Part shown: piece by piece, positions 17,500-26,418 of the stretch | Position numbering within the stretch: the first letter of the stretch is position 1 | How the letters are laid out: each line of letters opens with the position of its first letter | NCBI RefSeq assembly: GCF_013283645.1 | Contig: NZ_JABEKV010000003.1 | Location: 1,054,001 to 1,118,000 of the forward strand | Origin: Sinorhizobium psoraleae | Lineage (GTDB): Bacteria; Pseudomonadota; Alphaproteobacteria; Rhizobiales; Rhizobiaceae | Direction: 5' to 3' | Length of the DNA stretch: 64,000 bases | Program-made: the position numbers and the translations under genes | The notes under the pieces: generated by a model | The model's input: only the letters and a program-made list of their open reading frames with translations | Database searches by the model: none | What the model was told of the DNA's origin: nothing

Positions 17500-17635
17500 C
17501 GCTCGAGAGGCCGCGTTGCTTTTATCTGCAATCAGGGAAGCGAGCCGGTCTTGGTCGCGACAAGGAGTGGCGCCAGCGCTGAAGCTCGATGGAAGGCGGC
17601 ACCGAACGCCTTCTGGTCGGCGAAGGAGTTCCGGA

Positions 17636-18592
17636 ATGTTCGAGGTGACCGCGTTGACGGCCCAGCCGTCCAAATACGACCGGTTGATCGCCGCTGCGCA
17701 GGCCGAGGCGCCGGCAGCCACTATCGTCGCGCATCCCTGCGACGAAAGCTCGCTGCGCGGCGCGATTGAAGCCGCAGACATGGGGCTTATCGTGCCGGTG
17801 TTGGTCGGACCGGAAGCCAAGATCCGTAACGTGGCGGCGGAACACCGGCTCGATCTCGGCCAGCGGGAGATCGTCGATGTGCCGCACAGCCATGCCGCAG
17901 CCGCCAAGGCGGTCGCACTGATCCGCGAAGGCAGGGGCGAGCTCCTGATGAAGGGCAGCTTGCATACCGACGAACTGATGCACGAAGTCGCCGCCTCCGC
18001 CACCGGTCTTCGAACCGAGCGGCGGATCAGCCACGTCTTCGTGATGGACGTCCCTGGCCACGCCGACACGCTCTTTATCACCGACGCAGCGATCAACATC
18101 TTCCCGAACCTCGAAGCCAAGCGCGACATCGTGCAGAATGCGATCGACCTCTGGGTCACCATCGGCCTCGGCGAGCCGCGCGTCGCCATTCTTTCGGCGG
18201 TCGAGACCGTGACGACCAAGATTCCTTCGACGATCGAGGCCGCCGCGCTTTGCAAGATGGCGGAACGCGGTCAGATCACGGGTGGCCTGCTTGAAGGACC
18301 ACTCGCCTTCGACAACGCGATCGATCCGGAATCGGCGCGCATCAAGGGGATCAATTCGCCGGTTGCCGGCCGCGCCCAGATACTCGTCGTGCCGGATCTC
18401 GAAGCCGGGAACATGCTCGCCAAGAACCTGACTTTCCTCACCCATGCCGACGCGGCCGGCATCGTCCTTGGCGCCCGTGTGCCGATCGTGCTCACCTCGC
18501 GAGCGGACTCGATCCGCACCCGCCTTGCTTCCTGCGCCGTCGCCGCGCTCTACGCGGCGCGGCGACGAGCGGCGCAGGTGATAGCGGTATAG
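17636..18592 (+). CDS. pta: Phosphate acetyl/butyryltransferase (PTA_PTB family)
   Basis: This 318-residue enzyme moves an acetyl group between CoA and phosphate; with acetate kinase it forms the acetate overflow or assimilation route. It matches the PTA_PTB domain over its whole length, with [30 protein letters not shown] and the late [16 protein letters not shown] segment that is diagnostic of the family. It lacks the extra N-terminal domains of the long E. coli Pta. The ATG at 17636 follows AAGGAGTTCCGGA. It is divergent from htpG and only 4 bases before ackA. A FixK-like box upstream suggests oxygen-linked control. Preference for acetyl over butyryl is inferred from the ackA partner. Confidence 0.9.
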   Translation: MFEVTALTAQPSKYDRLIAAAQAEAPAATIVAHPCDESSLRGAIEAADMGLIVPVLVGPEAKIRNVAAEHRLDLGQREIVDVPHSHAAAAKAVALIREGRGELLMKGSLHTDELMHEVAASATGLRTERRISHVFVMDVPGHADTLFITDAAINIFPNLEAKRDIVQNAIDLWVTIGLGEPRVAILSAVETVTTKIPSTIEAAALCKMAERGQITGGLLEGPLAFDNAIDPESARIKGINSPVAGRAQILVVPDLEAGNMLAKNLTFLTHADAAGIVLGARVPIVLTSRADSIRTRLASCAVAALYAARRRAAQVIAV

Positions 18593-18596
18593 CGCC

Positions 18597-19775
18597 ATGG
18601 ACGCGATCCTCGTCATCAACGCCGGCTCATCGAGCCTGAAGTTCCAGGTCTTCGGCATCGCCGACAGTGACCTGAAGCGCCATATTCGGGGGAAGATCGA
18701 CGGCATCGGGACGCGGCCGCGTCTACGGGCGACTGCGGGCGACGGCAGCCAGCTCATCGATCGGACCTATAACGCGGCCAATATCCGCGACCTTCCGGCC
18801 GCCATTGCCGAGGCTAGACGCTGGCTTTCGACGCTGGACGGCTTCGAGCTGCGCGCGATCGGCCACCGGGTCGTGCATGGCGGCCCGGACTACGCGCGGC
18901 CGGTCCTGATCGATGCAACGGTATTGGACCGGCTGGCGAGCTATCAGGACCTTGCTCCTCTGCATCAGCCGAACAACCTGGCACCGATCCGGCTGGCGAT
19001 GGAGATCAACCCGGATGTGCCGCAGGTCGCCTGCTTCGACACTGCCTTTCACCGTGGGCACGCCGAGCACACCGATTGCTACGCCCTGCCAACGGACTTC
19101 TATGATCAGGGCATTCGGCGCTACGGCTTTCACGGACTTTCATACGAATACGTCGCCGAGCGGCTCCGGGAGGTAGCGCCGCAAGCGACCCGCGTCATCG
19201 TCGCCCACCTCGGCAGCGGCGCTTCGATGTGCGCGTTGCGAGACGGCCGCAGCATCGAGAGTACGATGGGCTTCACCGCCCTCGACGGTTTGCCGATGGG
19301 AACCCGGCCGGGGCAGCTCGATCCGGGCGTTGTCCTCTATCTGATCGCCCATAAGGGCATGAGCGCCGAGAAGGTCTCGGATCTGCTCTACCATGACGCC
19401 GGGCTCAAAGGGTTGTCCGGCCTCTCAAGCGACATGCGCGAACTTCTGGCGAGCGACGACCCCAATGCCGCACTCGCCGTCGCGCATTTCGTTTATCGAT
19501 GCGCACTCAATGCCGGGATGCTAGCCGCAGCGCTGGGCGGGATCGACGCCTTCGTCTTCACTGCAGGCGTCGGCGAGAACTCTGCCCCGATCCGCGCACG
19601 CATTGTCGAAGGCCTCCGCTGGCTCGGGGCGGAGCTCGATCCGGCGGCGAACCAGGCGGACGCCGCATTGATCTCAACGGCCAAAAGCCGCATTGCCCTG
19701 CACGTTATTCCAACCGACGAGGAACTGATGATCGCGCGGCATACGCTTGCGCTCATCAAGAAGCATGCGGCCTGA
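18597..19775 (+). CDS. ackA: Acetate kinase
   Basis: This 392-residue kinase interconverts acetyl phosphate plus ADP with acetate plus ATP. Family marks are [12 protein letters not shown] at the start, the GHRVVHGG motif, [23 protein letters not shown] with the following [16 protein letters not shown], and [14 protein letters not shown] near the end. Length and motifs are standard. It starts 4 bases after pta, so the two are coupled. It ends 21 bases from the convergent gabD gene. Confidence 0.96.
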   Translation: MDAILVINAGSSSLKFQVFGIADSDLKRHIRGKIDGIGTRPRLRATAGDGSQLIDRTYNAANIRDLPAAIAEARRWLSTLDGFELRAIGHRVVHGGPDYARPVLIDATVLDRLASYQDLAPLHQPNNLAPIRLAMEINPDVPQVACFDTAFHRGHAEHTDCYALPTDFYDQGIRRYGFHGLSYEYVAERLREVAPQATRVIVAHLGSGASMCALRDGRSIESTMGFTALDGLPMGTRPGQLDPGVVLYLIAHKGMSAEKVSDLLYHDAGLKGLSGLSSDMRELLASDDPNAALAVAHFVYRCALNAGMLAAALGGIDAFVFTAGVGENSAPIRARIVEGLRWLGAELDPAANQADAALISTAKSRIALHVIPTDEELMIARHTLALIKKHAA

Positions 19776-19796
19776 TTTGGAAAGGCTGCTGTTTGT

Positions 19797-21272
19797 TCAG
19801 ATGTTGCCCATGCAGAGATACTTCATCTCCAGATAGTCCTCGAGCCCATGGCGGGAGCCTTCTCGGCCGATGCCGGACTGCTTGATGCCGCCGAAGGGGG
19901 CGGCTTCGGAAGACATGCGCCCGGTATTGATGCCGACCATGCCGTATTCCAGCGCTTCGGCCACGTGCCAGACGCGCTTCAGGTTCTCGGCGTAGAAGTA
20001 GGCGGCGAGGCCATAGATCGTATCGTTCGCCTCGGCCAGCACCTGCTCGGCCGTTTCGAAACGGATGATCGGGGCGATCGGGCCGAAGGTCTCTTCCTGG
20101 GCGACACGCATAACATGTGAAATGCCGGTCAGAACCGTCGGCTCGAAGAATGTGCCGTTGGTGCCGATCCGCCTGCCGCCGCATCGTACTTCTCCGCCCT
20201 TGGCCAGGGCGTCGGCAACGTGCGCTTCGATCTTCTCGATCGCATGGCTGTCGATCATCGGGCCGATCGCGACGCCGGCAGAAAACCCGTCACCGACAGT
20301 GAGTTCACGCACGCGGGCAACGAATTTTTCCGCGAAAGCGTCGTGTACGGCGGATTGCACATAGATGCGATTGGCCGAAACGCAGGTCTGGCCGGCATTG
20401 CGGAACTTGGCCTGCACCGCGCCGTCGACCGCCTCGTCGATATCGGCGTCGTCGAAAACGATGAAGGGCGCGTTGCCGCCGAGTTCCAGGCTGACCTTCT
20501 TGATCTGGTCGGAACATTGCCGCATCAAAAGCCGTCCGACTTCGGTGGAGCCGGTGAAGCTGATCTTGCGGACCTTGGGATTGCTGCAGAGCTCGCGGCC
20601 GATCGGGGCGCCTTCAGCGGCGTAGATGAGATTGACGACGCCTCCTGGAAAGCCCGCCTTTTCGGCGAGCACGAACATCGCGCCGGCCACGAGCGGTGTC
20701 TGTTCCGCCGGTTTGAGTACGACGGCGCATCCGGCGGCCAGCGCCGGCGAGATTTTGCGCGCCACCATGGAGGCCGGGAAATTCCACGGCGTGATGGTGC
20801 CGACGACGCCGACGGGCTGCTTGATGACGAGCATGCGGCGGTCATTGGCCGGCGCCGGGAAGGTTTCGCCATAGACGCGCTTGGCCTCCTCGGCATACCA
20901 CTCGACATAGGATGCCGCGTGAAGAACTTCACCCTTCGCTTCTGCTAACGGCTTGCCCATTTCGGCGGTGAGAATGGCGGCGAGATCATCGACATGCTCG
21001 ACGATCAGATCATGCCAGCGGCGCAGGATCGCGCTTCGGTCTTTCGCCGGCTTGGCGGCCCAGAGGCTCTGCGCCGCGGCCGCAGCATCGATCGCGGCAT
21101 GCGCCTCGTCGGTTCCCATGTCGGGCAGCGTTGCGAGCAATTCACCGGTCGAGGGATTGAAGACATCGAATGTCGCGCCGGTCCACTTGGCGGAAGGGCG
21201 GGTTACACTTTCGAGCGCGGCAAACAGCTCGGCCGCGCGAAGGTGCTTGGTAAGTGCGGCTGTCAATCCCAT
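19797..21272 (-). CDS. gabD: Succinate-semialdehyde dehydrogenase
   Basis: This 491-residue aldehyde dehydrogenase converts succinate semialdehyde to succinate, the second step of GABA breakdown. The general-base Glu is in SLELGGNAPFIVFDDAD and the catalytic Cys in GQTCVSANR; TPWNFPASMVARKISPALAAG is the cofactor-binding region. The closing PFGGIKQSGIGREGSRHGLEDYLE is typical of GabD. It lies downstream of gabT on the same strand, separated by 129 bases that contain a strong inverted repeat. Substrate assignment rests on high resemblance to GabD and on the gabT neighbour. Confidence 0.93.
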   Translation of the reverse strand: MGLTAALTKHLRAAELFAALESVTRPSAKWTGATFDVFNPSTGELLATLPDMGTDEAHAAIDAAAAAQSLWAAKPAKDRSAILRRWHDLIVEHVDDLAAILTAEMGKPLAEAKGEVLHAASYVEWYAEEAKRVYGETFPAPANDRRMLVIKQPVGVVGTITPWNFPASMVARKISPALAAGCAVVLKPAEQTPLVAGAMFVLAEKAGFPGGVVNLIYAAEGAPIGRELCSNPKVRKISFTGSTEVGRLLMRQCSDQIKKVSLELGGNAPFIVFDDADIDEAVDGAVQAKFRNAGQTCVSANRIYVQSAVHDAFAEKFVARVRELTVGDGFSAGVAIGPMIDSHAIEKIEAHVADALAKGGEVRCGGRRIGTNGTFFEPTVLTGISHVMRVAQEETFGPIAPIIRFETAEQVLAEANDTIYGLAAYFYAENLKRVWHVAEALEYGMVGINTGRMSSEAAPFGGIKQSGIGREGSRHGLEDYLEMKYLCMGNI

Positions 21273-21344
21273 GGCGCATCCTCCGGCGAGGCCTCCCGCG
21301 GCCGGCCGAGCCTCGCTTCATTTTCTTGCGGAGCGGCGGTTGCA

Positions 21345-21398
21345 CACCCCGAGCCGGCGTCATTGGCCGGACGCCCGCGATAGCGGGCGCTCGGGGTG
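21345..21398. terminator. Intercistronic hairpin between gabT and gabD
   Basis: Outer 10-base arms CACCCCGAGC and GCTCGGGGTG enclose a second stem GCCCGC-GATA-GCGGGC at 21373-21388. It begins only 4 bases after the gabT stop on the minus strand and has no run of T, so it more likely stabilises or attenuates the mRNA than fully ends it. Confidence 0.55.
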
Positions 21399-21401
21399 AG
21401 G

Positions 21402-22670
21402 TCAACCGCGCGCTTCGAGTATCGACGTTTCGAGGATATCGAGTGCTTCCGCAAAGACTTCGTCCTGGATCGTGATCGGCGCCAGGAAGCGAATGACGTT
21501 GCCGTGCACACCGCAGGTCAAAAGGATCAAGCCCTTTTCCAATGCAATGAGGCGGACCCTGTTGGCGAAATCGGCGCTCGGCAGGTTGGTCTTCACGTCA
21601 TTGAATTCGACCGCGTTCATGAAGCCCGGCCCGCGGATATCGACGATCTCCGGCGCCTTTTCGCGTATTGCCGCGAGACGCTGCTTCAGGCGACCCCCAA
21701 GCTGGTCCGCGCGCTCGCACAGCTTTTCCTCTGCGATCACGTCAAGAACCGCGTGGGCGGCGGCGATGCCGAGCGGATTGCCGCCATAGGTGCCGCCGAG
21801 GCCACCCGGTCCGGGCGCGTCCATGATTTCCGCGCGGCCCGTTACGGCGGCAAGCGGGAAGCCACCGGCAAGACTCTTTGCCATCGTCGTCAGGTCCGGA
21901 GCCACGTCGTGGTGCTCCATGGCGAACAGCTTGCCGGTGCGGGCAAAGCCGGTCTGAACCTCATCGGCGATCAGGAGAATGCCATGCTGGTCGCAAATCT
22001 CGCGGAGCGCCTTCATGAAAGCGGTCGGGACAGGATAGAAACCGCCTTCGCCCTGCACCGGTTCGATGATGATTGCAGCGACGCGGGCCGGATCGACGTC
22101 GGCCGCGAAGAGCCTTTTCAGCGCTGCCAGCGACTGCTCGACGCTGACGCCATGCAGTTCGATCGGGAAGGGAGCGTGGAACACGTCTGCCGGCATAGCG
22201 CCGAAGCCGACCTTGTATGGCACGACCTTGCCGGTCAGCGCCATGCCCATGAAGGTGCGCCCGTGGAAGCCGCCACCGAAGGCGACGATGGCCTGCCGAC
22301 CGGTTGCAGCGCGGGCGATCTTCACCGCGTTTTCGACTGCCTCGGCTCCGGTCGTCACGAAGATCGTCTTCTTGGCGAACTTGCCGGGGGCGAGCGCGTT
22401 CAGGCGCTCGGCGAGATGGACGTAATTCTCGTAAGGCACGACCTGGTGGCAGGTGTGGGTGAAGCGGTCGAGCTGGGCTTTGACGGCCGCAATCACCTTC
22501 GGGTGGCGATGACCCGTGTTGACGACGGCGATGCCCGAGGCGAAGTCGATGTAGCGGTTGCCTTCCTTGTCCCAGATCTCTGCATTTTCGGCGCGGTCGG
22601 CGTAGATCTGCGTGGTCATCCCGACGCCGCGGGAAATGGCTGCATTCTTGCGATCGGTGAGGCTGGTCAT
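21402..22670 (-). CDS. gabT: 4-aminobutyrate aminotransferase
   Basis: This 422-residue PLP enzyme of the class III aminotransferases moves the amino group of GABA to 2-oxoglutarate, giving succinate semialdehyde. The PLP-binding Lys is in TTMAKSLAGGFPL, the cofactor Asp in LIADEVQTGFARTG, and FVTTGAEAVENAVKIAR binds the phosphate. Length and motifs agree with GabT. The ATG at 22670 begins the standard SLTDRKNAAISRGVG leader; the open frame upstream crosses the divergent regulator gene and is not coding. Just upstream lies a perfect inverted repeat (22700-22716) shared with the divergent regulator. Confidence 0.95.
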   Translation of the reverse strand: MTSLTDRKNAAISRGVGMTTQIYADRAENAEIWDKEGNRYIDFASGIAVVNTGHRHPKVIAAVKAQLDRFTHTCHQVVPYENYVHLAERLNALAPGKFAKKTIFVTTGAEAVENAVKIARAATGRQAIVAFGGGFHGRTFMGMALTGKVVPYKVGFGAMPADVFHAPFPIELHGVSVEQSLAALKRLFAADVDPARVAAIIIEPVQGEGGFYPVPTAFMKALREICDQHGILLIADEVQTGFARTGKLFAMEHHDVAPDLTTMAKSLAGGFPLAAVTGRAEIMDAPGPGGLGGTYGGNPLGIAAAHAVLDVIAEEKLCERADQLGGRLKQRLAAIREKAPEIVDIRGPGFMNAVEFNDVKTNLPSADFANRVRLIALEKGLILLTCGVHGNVIRFLAPITIQDEVFAEALDILETSILEARG

Positions 22671-22699
22671 CGTCGTTGTCCCGTTGGAGGAGTAATATA

Positions 22700-22716
22700 T
22701 TGCATTTTTTCTGCAA
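22700..22716. promoter_or_regulatory. Inverted repeat, candidate operator between gabT and its divergent regulator
   Basis: TTGCATTTTTTCTGCAA has perfect TTGCA/TGCAA arms. It lies 30 bases before the gabT start in the 219-base divergent gap, in an AT-rich promoter-like stretch. It is a natural candidate site for the MerR-XRE-cupin regulator. Confidence 0.5.
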
Positions 22717-22889
22717 CTTTTCTCCGGAAGTGGTACATCTTTTCCGATCGAATGCAAATCAAATTTGGTGATCGAGACAACACGTCCACTGATGAGCGCT
22801 CCTTGTAAATCCATGCGCCCGGCGGCTAGATTGCCGGCAGCGCCGATGGCTTGGAATCGCTGCGAGCCGCGAAGCCAGAGAGAGGGTCG

Positions 22890-23714
22890 ATGAGCGGGAC
22901 CGGCAATGTACGCTACAAGGTCGCCGAGGCAGCAAGGCTGGCCGGTGTGTCGCCGTCCACGCTGCGGCTGTGGGAAACGCAGGGGCTCGTCGTGCCGGAG
23001 CGATCTGCAACCGGGCATCGGCAATATACCGAGGCAGATCTCGCGCGGCTGAAACGCATTTCGTGGTTTCGTGCCGAGCGCGGCCTGAACCCCGCTGCCA
23101 TTCGCGAAGCCTTGGAAGCAGAGGGTGCGAATGATGATGCCAATCCGGTTGTAGCTCCGGAAAGCAACGTCGATATCCAGGTCGGCCGGAAATTGCGGAG
23201 CCTCAGGCATGCCGCGGGCAAGACTCTGGAGCAGGTGGCAAGCGATATCGGCATCGCGGCATCCGTGCTTTCCACCCTGGAGCGGACCTCGCAGGGCGTC
23301 TCTGTCGCCGTTCTCCATAATCTTGCGGAATATTTCGGTACGACGGTTTCCAGCCTCTCCGGGGAAGAGGAGCCTGAGGCGCGGGCGCTTGTCAGGGCCG
23401 GCGAGTGGCGCAACTGGCCGCGCACGACGCCGGGCGTGACGGTCCAATTGCTCGCCGAAGGCAAGAACCAGATGGATTGCCATCGCTTCGTGCTGGAACC
23501 GGGCGCATCGAGCGAGGGCGCATATCGGCACGATGGCGAGGAATTCGTCTATGTGCTTTCCGGCCACGTCGAATTCATATTGGACTCCGATCAGTTCTAC
23601 GATCTGCATCCAGGCGACTCGCTCTATTTCGAGAGCCGGCGCCGCCATGCCTGGTCCAATCGCCACGATGGCGAGACCGTTCTGCTGTGGATCAATACGC
23701 CGCCGACATTCTAG
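22890..23714 (+). CDS. MerR-XRE-cupin three-domain regulator, PuuR-like core
   Basis: This 274-residue regulator joins three parts. Residues 8-75 are a MerR-type winged helix (YKVAEAARLAGVSPSTLRLWE, then the RQYTEADLARL wing). Residues 100-155 are an XRE/Cro-type helix-turn-helix (LRHAAGKTLEQVASDIGIAAS). Residues 190-274 are a cupin sensor barrel (YRHDGEEFVYVLSGHVEF, then LHPGDSLYF). The last two domains alone have the layout of PuuR, the repressor of putrescine/GABA genes in E. coli. It is divergent from gabT, so it probably controls gabT-gabD in response to a polyamine or GABA-related ligand. The ATG at 22890 follows GAGAGGGTCG. The target assignment is inferred from position. Confidence 0.88.
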   Translation: MSGTGNVRYKVAEAARLAGVSPSTLRLWETQGLVVPERSATGHRQYTEADLARLKRISWFRAERGLNPAAIREALEAEGANDDANPVVAPESNVDIQVGRKLRSLRHAAGKTLEQVASDIGIAASVLSTLERTSQGVSVAVLHNLAEYFGTTVSSLSGEEEPEARALVRAGEWRNWPRTTPGVTVQLLAEGKNQMDCHRFVLEPGASSEGAYRHDGEEFVYVLSGHVEFILDSDQFYDLHPGDSLYFESRRRHAWSNRHDGETVLLWINTPPTF

Positions 23715-24112
23715 TTCGCAGTTCGGCACCCTTGCGCGGGATAGTTGAATTAGTATATTCTTATCGTTGTGCGGGATTGTCGGCTGTATTGTCGAATTTC
23801 ATACAACTAATGTCGCCACAGCTCCGCTCGCTCGGATGTCTAATCAGACTTTAGTCCGATATTGCCGCAAAGACACACTGCAGATTTCTCGGTTTCTGAT
23901 GCATTCTCCTTGGCGCTGACCTGCCAAAGTTTAGCCCTATTCGGCCATACAGTCGCCCATACCGCCCCTTAACCATTCATTTACCTGAATAGACTCATGG
24001 CTCTTGCCACAGGGCAACCACCAAACAGGCGGCAAAAATCATGATTGCGTAGGGAGCTGGTGCCACCAGGAGAGTATCCCGCAAAGATTTTGAACTCGGA
24101 GGGGGATGTTCG
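23715..24112. other. Intergenic region before the surface-polysaccharide locus
   Basis: About 400 bases, clearly AT-richer than the flanks, lie between the regulator and the acyltransferase gene. This is the likely promoter region of the following four-gene operon. I see no defined operator and no convincing small gene. Confidence 0.4.
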
Positions 24113-25300
24113 ATGCGGATTGCACGCGACCGGCAGCTGGATGGGCTCAGAGCCGTCGCTGTCACGATGGTGCTGTATGGACATTTCTTCGCGGCCGACG
24201 GTTCCTATTGGGGCCATATCGGCGTGCGGTTGTTCTTCGTGCTGAGCGGTTTCCTGATTACCCGGCTGCTGCTCGACGCACGCGAAGATGCCCGTTTCGA
24301 ACCGGCGACGGCGCTGAAATCGTTTTACGCGCGCCGGGCGCTGCGCATCTTTCCACCTTATTTCGCCGTCCTGGGCATCGTCTGGCTAATCGGCCTGGAA
24401 AGCTCGAAGGAAGTGCTGGCGTGGCACGCGCTCTACCTTTCGAATTTCTGGTACGCGATGCTCGGCGAGTGGACGCCGTGGGTCCTCTGTCACACCTGGA
24501 GCCTGAGCATTGAAGAGCAGTTCTATGTCGTCTGGCCGCTGATCGTCCTGATCGCCCCGCGGCGCTCGATGGCGGGAATTTGCATCGGCGTCATCGCCTG
24601 CTCCGTCGCCTACCGTTTCTATTGGCCGTTTACGGGCGCGCCGTCCCTCGCTCGCGACCTGCTTCCGCCAGCGTCAATGGACGCGCTCGCCTCCGGCGCT
24701 CTATTGGCCGTCTACCGATCGAAGAGCGTTGCCTGGCCGCAATGGGCGAGGTTGAGTTGGATGCCGCTCCTCGGTGCATCCGTTTTCCTGTTTTGGCTCA
24801 GGCCCGTGTCGTTGACGCCGATGCTGGAGTGGTTGGCCTGGATCGGGCTCGAAATCTTTCCCCTTTTGCCGCTGACGATGCTGGTGGGCAATTGTTCGAG
24901 GGGGCTAGACGGCCATCTCGGCAAGCTGGCCGAACTTCCACCACTGACGGCTCTCGGGCGCATCAGCTACGGTGTCTACCTTTTTCATGCGATCGTGCTC
25001 GCACTGGTCGTCAAGGCTCAACCCTGGATTCCCGTCAATGTCTCCGAGCAGGGCGTTGGGCGGTTCGTGGTTGCAGGCGCAGCCACGTTGCTGATCGCAT
25101 CGGTCTCCTGGATCGCCTTCGAAAAGCCGCTAAACGCACTGAAGCGCCATTTCCCATACGTCCGCCCGACGCCACCGAAAGGTGTTCCTGCCTTCACGAA
25201 CGCGGGCGATCGGATCGGAGCCATTCACGGAACAAGGGACGGCGAGTACCCGGCTTACCTGCGCCAAGCCAAATCCCTTCAGACTTCAGATCTTCAATAA
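24113..25300 (+). CDS. Acyltransferase family 3 membrane protein (OafA/YrhL type)
   Basis: This 395-residue integral membrane enzyme transfers acyl groups, usually acetyl or succinyl, to surface sugars. It opens with RQLDGLRAVAVTMVLYGHFF, where the Arg and His are the conserved active-site pair of the family, and has about ten hydrophobic segments. HTWSLSIEEQFYVVWPL is another family hallmark. A strong GGAGGGGG precedes the ATG. It is first in a tight cluster with two glycosyltransferases and an exporter, so its acceptor is probably the glycan or glycolipid made there. In S. meliloti, as I recall, such genes precede msbA2. Confidence 0.9.
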   Translation: MRIARDRQLDGLRAVAVTMVLYGHFFAADGSYWGHIGVRLFFVLSGFLITRLLLDAREDARFEPATALKSFYARRALRIFPPYFAVLGIVWLIGLESSKEVLAWHALYLSNFWYAMLGEWTPWVLCHTWSLSIEEQFYVVWPLIVLIAPRRSMAGICIGVIACSVAYRFYWPFTGAPSLARDLLPPASMDALASGALLAVYRSKSVAWPQWARLSWMPLLGASVFLFWLRPVSLTPMLEWLAWIGLEIFPLLPLTMLVGNCSRGLDGHLGKLAELPPLTALGRISYGVYLFHAIVLALVVKAQPWIPVNVSEQGVGRFVVAGAATLLIASVSWIAFEKPLNALKRHFPYVRPTPPKGVPAFTNAGDRIGAIHGTRDGEYPAYLRQAKSLQTSDLQ

Positions 25301-25314
25301 ACGCGAGCTGAACA

Positions 25315-26418
25315 ATGCCCACGCCACTGGTCTCTGTCCTGCTGCCCGTCTACAACGCGGAACCCTATCTTCCTGCGGCGCTCGAAAGCATCCTGCGTCA
25401 GGACCACGAGCATCTGGAAATCATCGCTATCGACGACGGGTCTAGGGATCGTTCGCTGGAGATCCTGGAGCGGTATCGAAAAGATGACGGTCGCATCCAC
25501 ATCGTCTCGCGCGAGAACCGCGGCCTTATCGCGACGTTGAACGAGGGCTTGGTGCTTGCCAAGGGCGATCTTGTTGCAAGGATGGACGCTGATGATGTTT
25601 CCTACCCGTCCCGCTTTTCGCGCCAGGTTTCACTGTTCCAAAAACGGCCCGATCTCGCGCTTTGCGGTACGGGAATCGACACGCTGATCGGCAGCCGCAT
25701 TCTCCGCGGTACGCCCAACCCGATCTATCGGTCGGGAAGCCTGGGCACATTGTCGAGGTTCTTCACGATCTTCATGCACTCGACGGTGATCTATAATCGA
25801 AATGTGATGCCACAGGAGATGCTCGTTTATGACGCGAGCTACGTGCATGCCGAGGATTTCGATCTGTTCAGACGAATTACAGATCGCTTCCCCGCGATGA
25901 TGATCGATGAAGCACTGGTCGCCTATCGCATTCATGGCGACAGCGTCACGAGCAAGCACAAGCGCCAGATGCGCCAAACGCATTTGAAGATCGTGGCCGA
26001 AAACCTCGAGCGGGACCGTCTTGTCAGCGATACGAGCGCCCTCGGCGAGATAGGTGCGGCGGTCACACTGGACACGGTTCGAAATGCTGCCGAATTTGTC
26101 CTTGCGCTCGAACGGCAAATTTCCTCTCGACCGCCGGATGTGCGCCAAGCCTACGAAGACGGGGCCCTGTGTTTCTTCTATTTTCTGTATCAGCTCATAG
26201 CCGACGAAGAGCGACCGGAGCTGACGCATGCGTTTCTGACCTGGACCCGGAAATGGGGGCTGATCCGGCGTCGCGAACGATACGGTTTGCTCGCGGGGGC
26301 ACGCGCGCCGTGGTGCAGCCGCGTTTCGCTCGCCGCCACGAGGCGGGTGGACTGGCTGGCGCGGTACCTGCAGTCGGTGCCCGCTGCGACTGTTCTTCAT
26401 CAGAATGGCTTGGCCTGA
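25315..26418 (+). CDS. Glycosyltransferase family 2 protein (first)
   Basis: This 367-residue cytoplasmic GT-A glycosyltransferase starts with VSVLLPVYNAEPYLPAALESIL and has the nucleotide-sugar motif IAIDDGSRDRSLEI and the metal-binding ARMDADDVSYPSRF (DxD). VHAEDFDLFRRI provides the likely catalytic acid. It starts 14 bases after the acyltransferase and overlaps the next glycosyltransferase by 14 bases, so these are translated together. The sugar and linkage cannot be told from sequence. Confidence 0.92.
   Translation: MPTPLVSVLLPVYNAEPYLPAALESILRQDHEHLEIIAIDDGSRDRSLEILERYRKDDGRIHIVSRENRGLIATLNEGLVLAKGDLVARMDADDVSYPSRFSRQVSLFQKRPDLALCGTGIDTLIGSRILRGTPNPIYRSGSLGTLSRFFTIFMHSTVIYNRNVMPQEMLVYDASYVHAEDFDLFRRITDRFPAMMIDEALVAYRIHGDSVTSKHKRQMRQTHLKIVAENLERDRLVSDTSALGEIGAAVTLDTVRNAAEFVLALERQISSRPPDVRQAYEDGALCFFYFLYQLIADEERPELTHAFLTWTRKWGLIRRRERYGLLAGARAPWCSRVSLAATRRVDWLARYLQSVPAATVLHQNGLA

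Noticed and set aside
17305-18255. Minus-strand open frame that extends htpG by more than 300 codons
   Set aside because: It covers the divergent pta gene on the other strand, has no Hsp90 resemblance, and htpG has its own start with a ribosome site at 17304.
22671-23729. Minus-strand open frame ahead of gabT
   Set aside because: It is antisense to the MerR-XRE-cupin regulator and has no aminotransferase resemblance.
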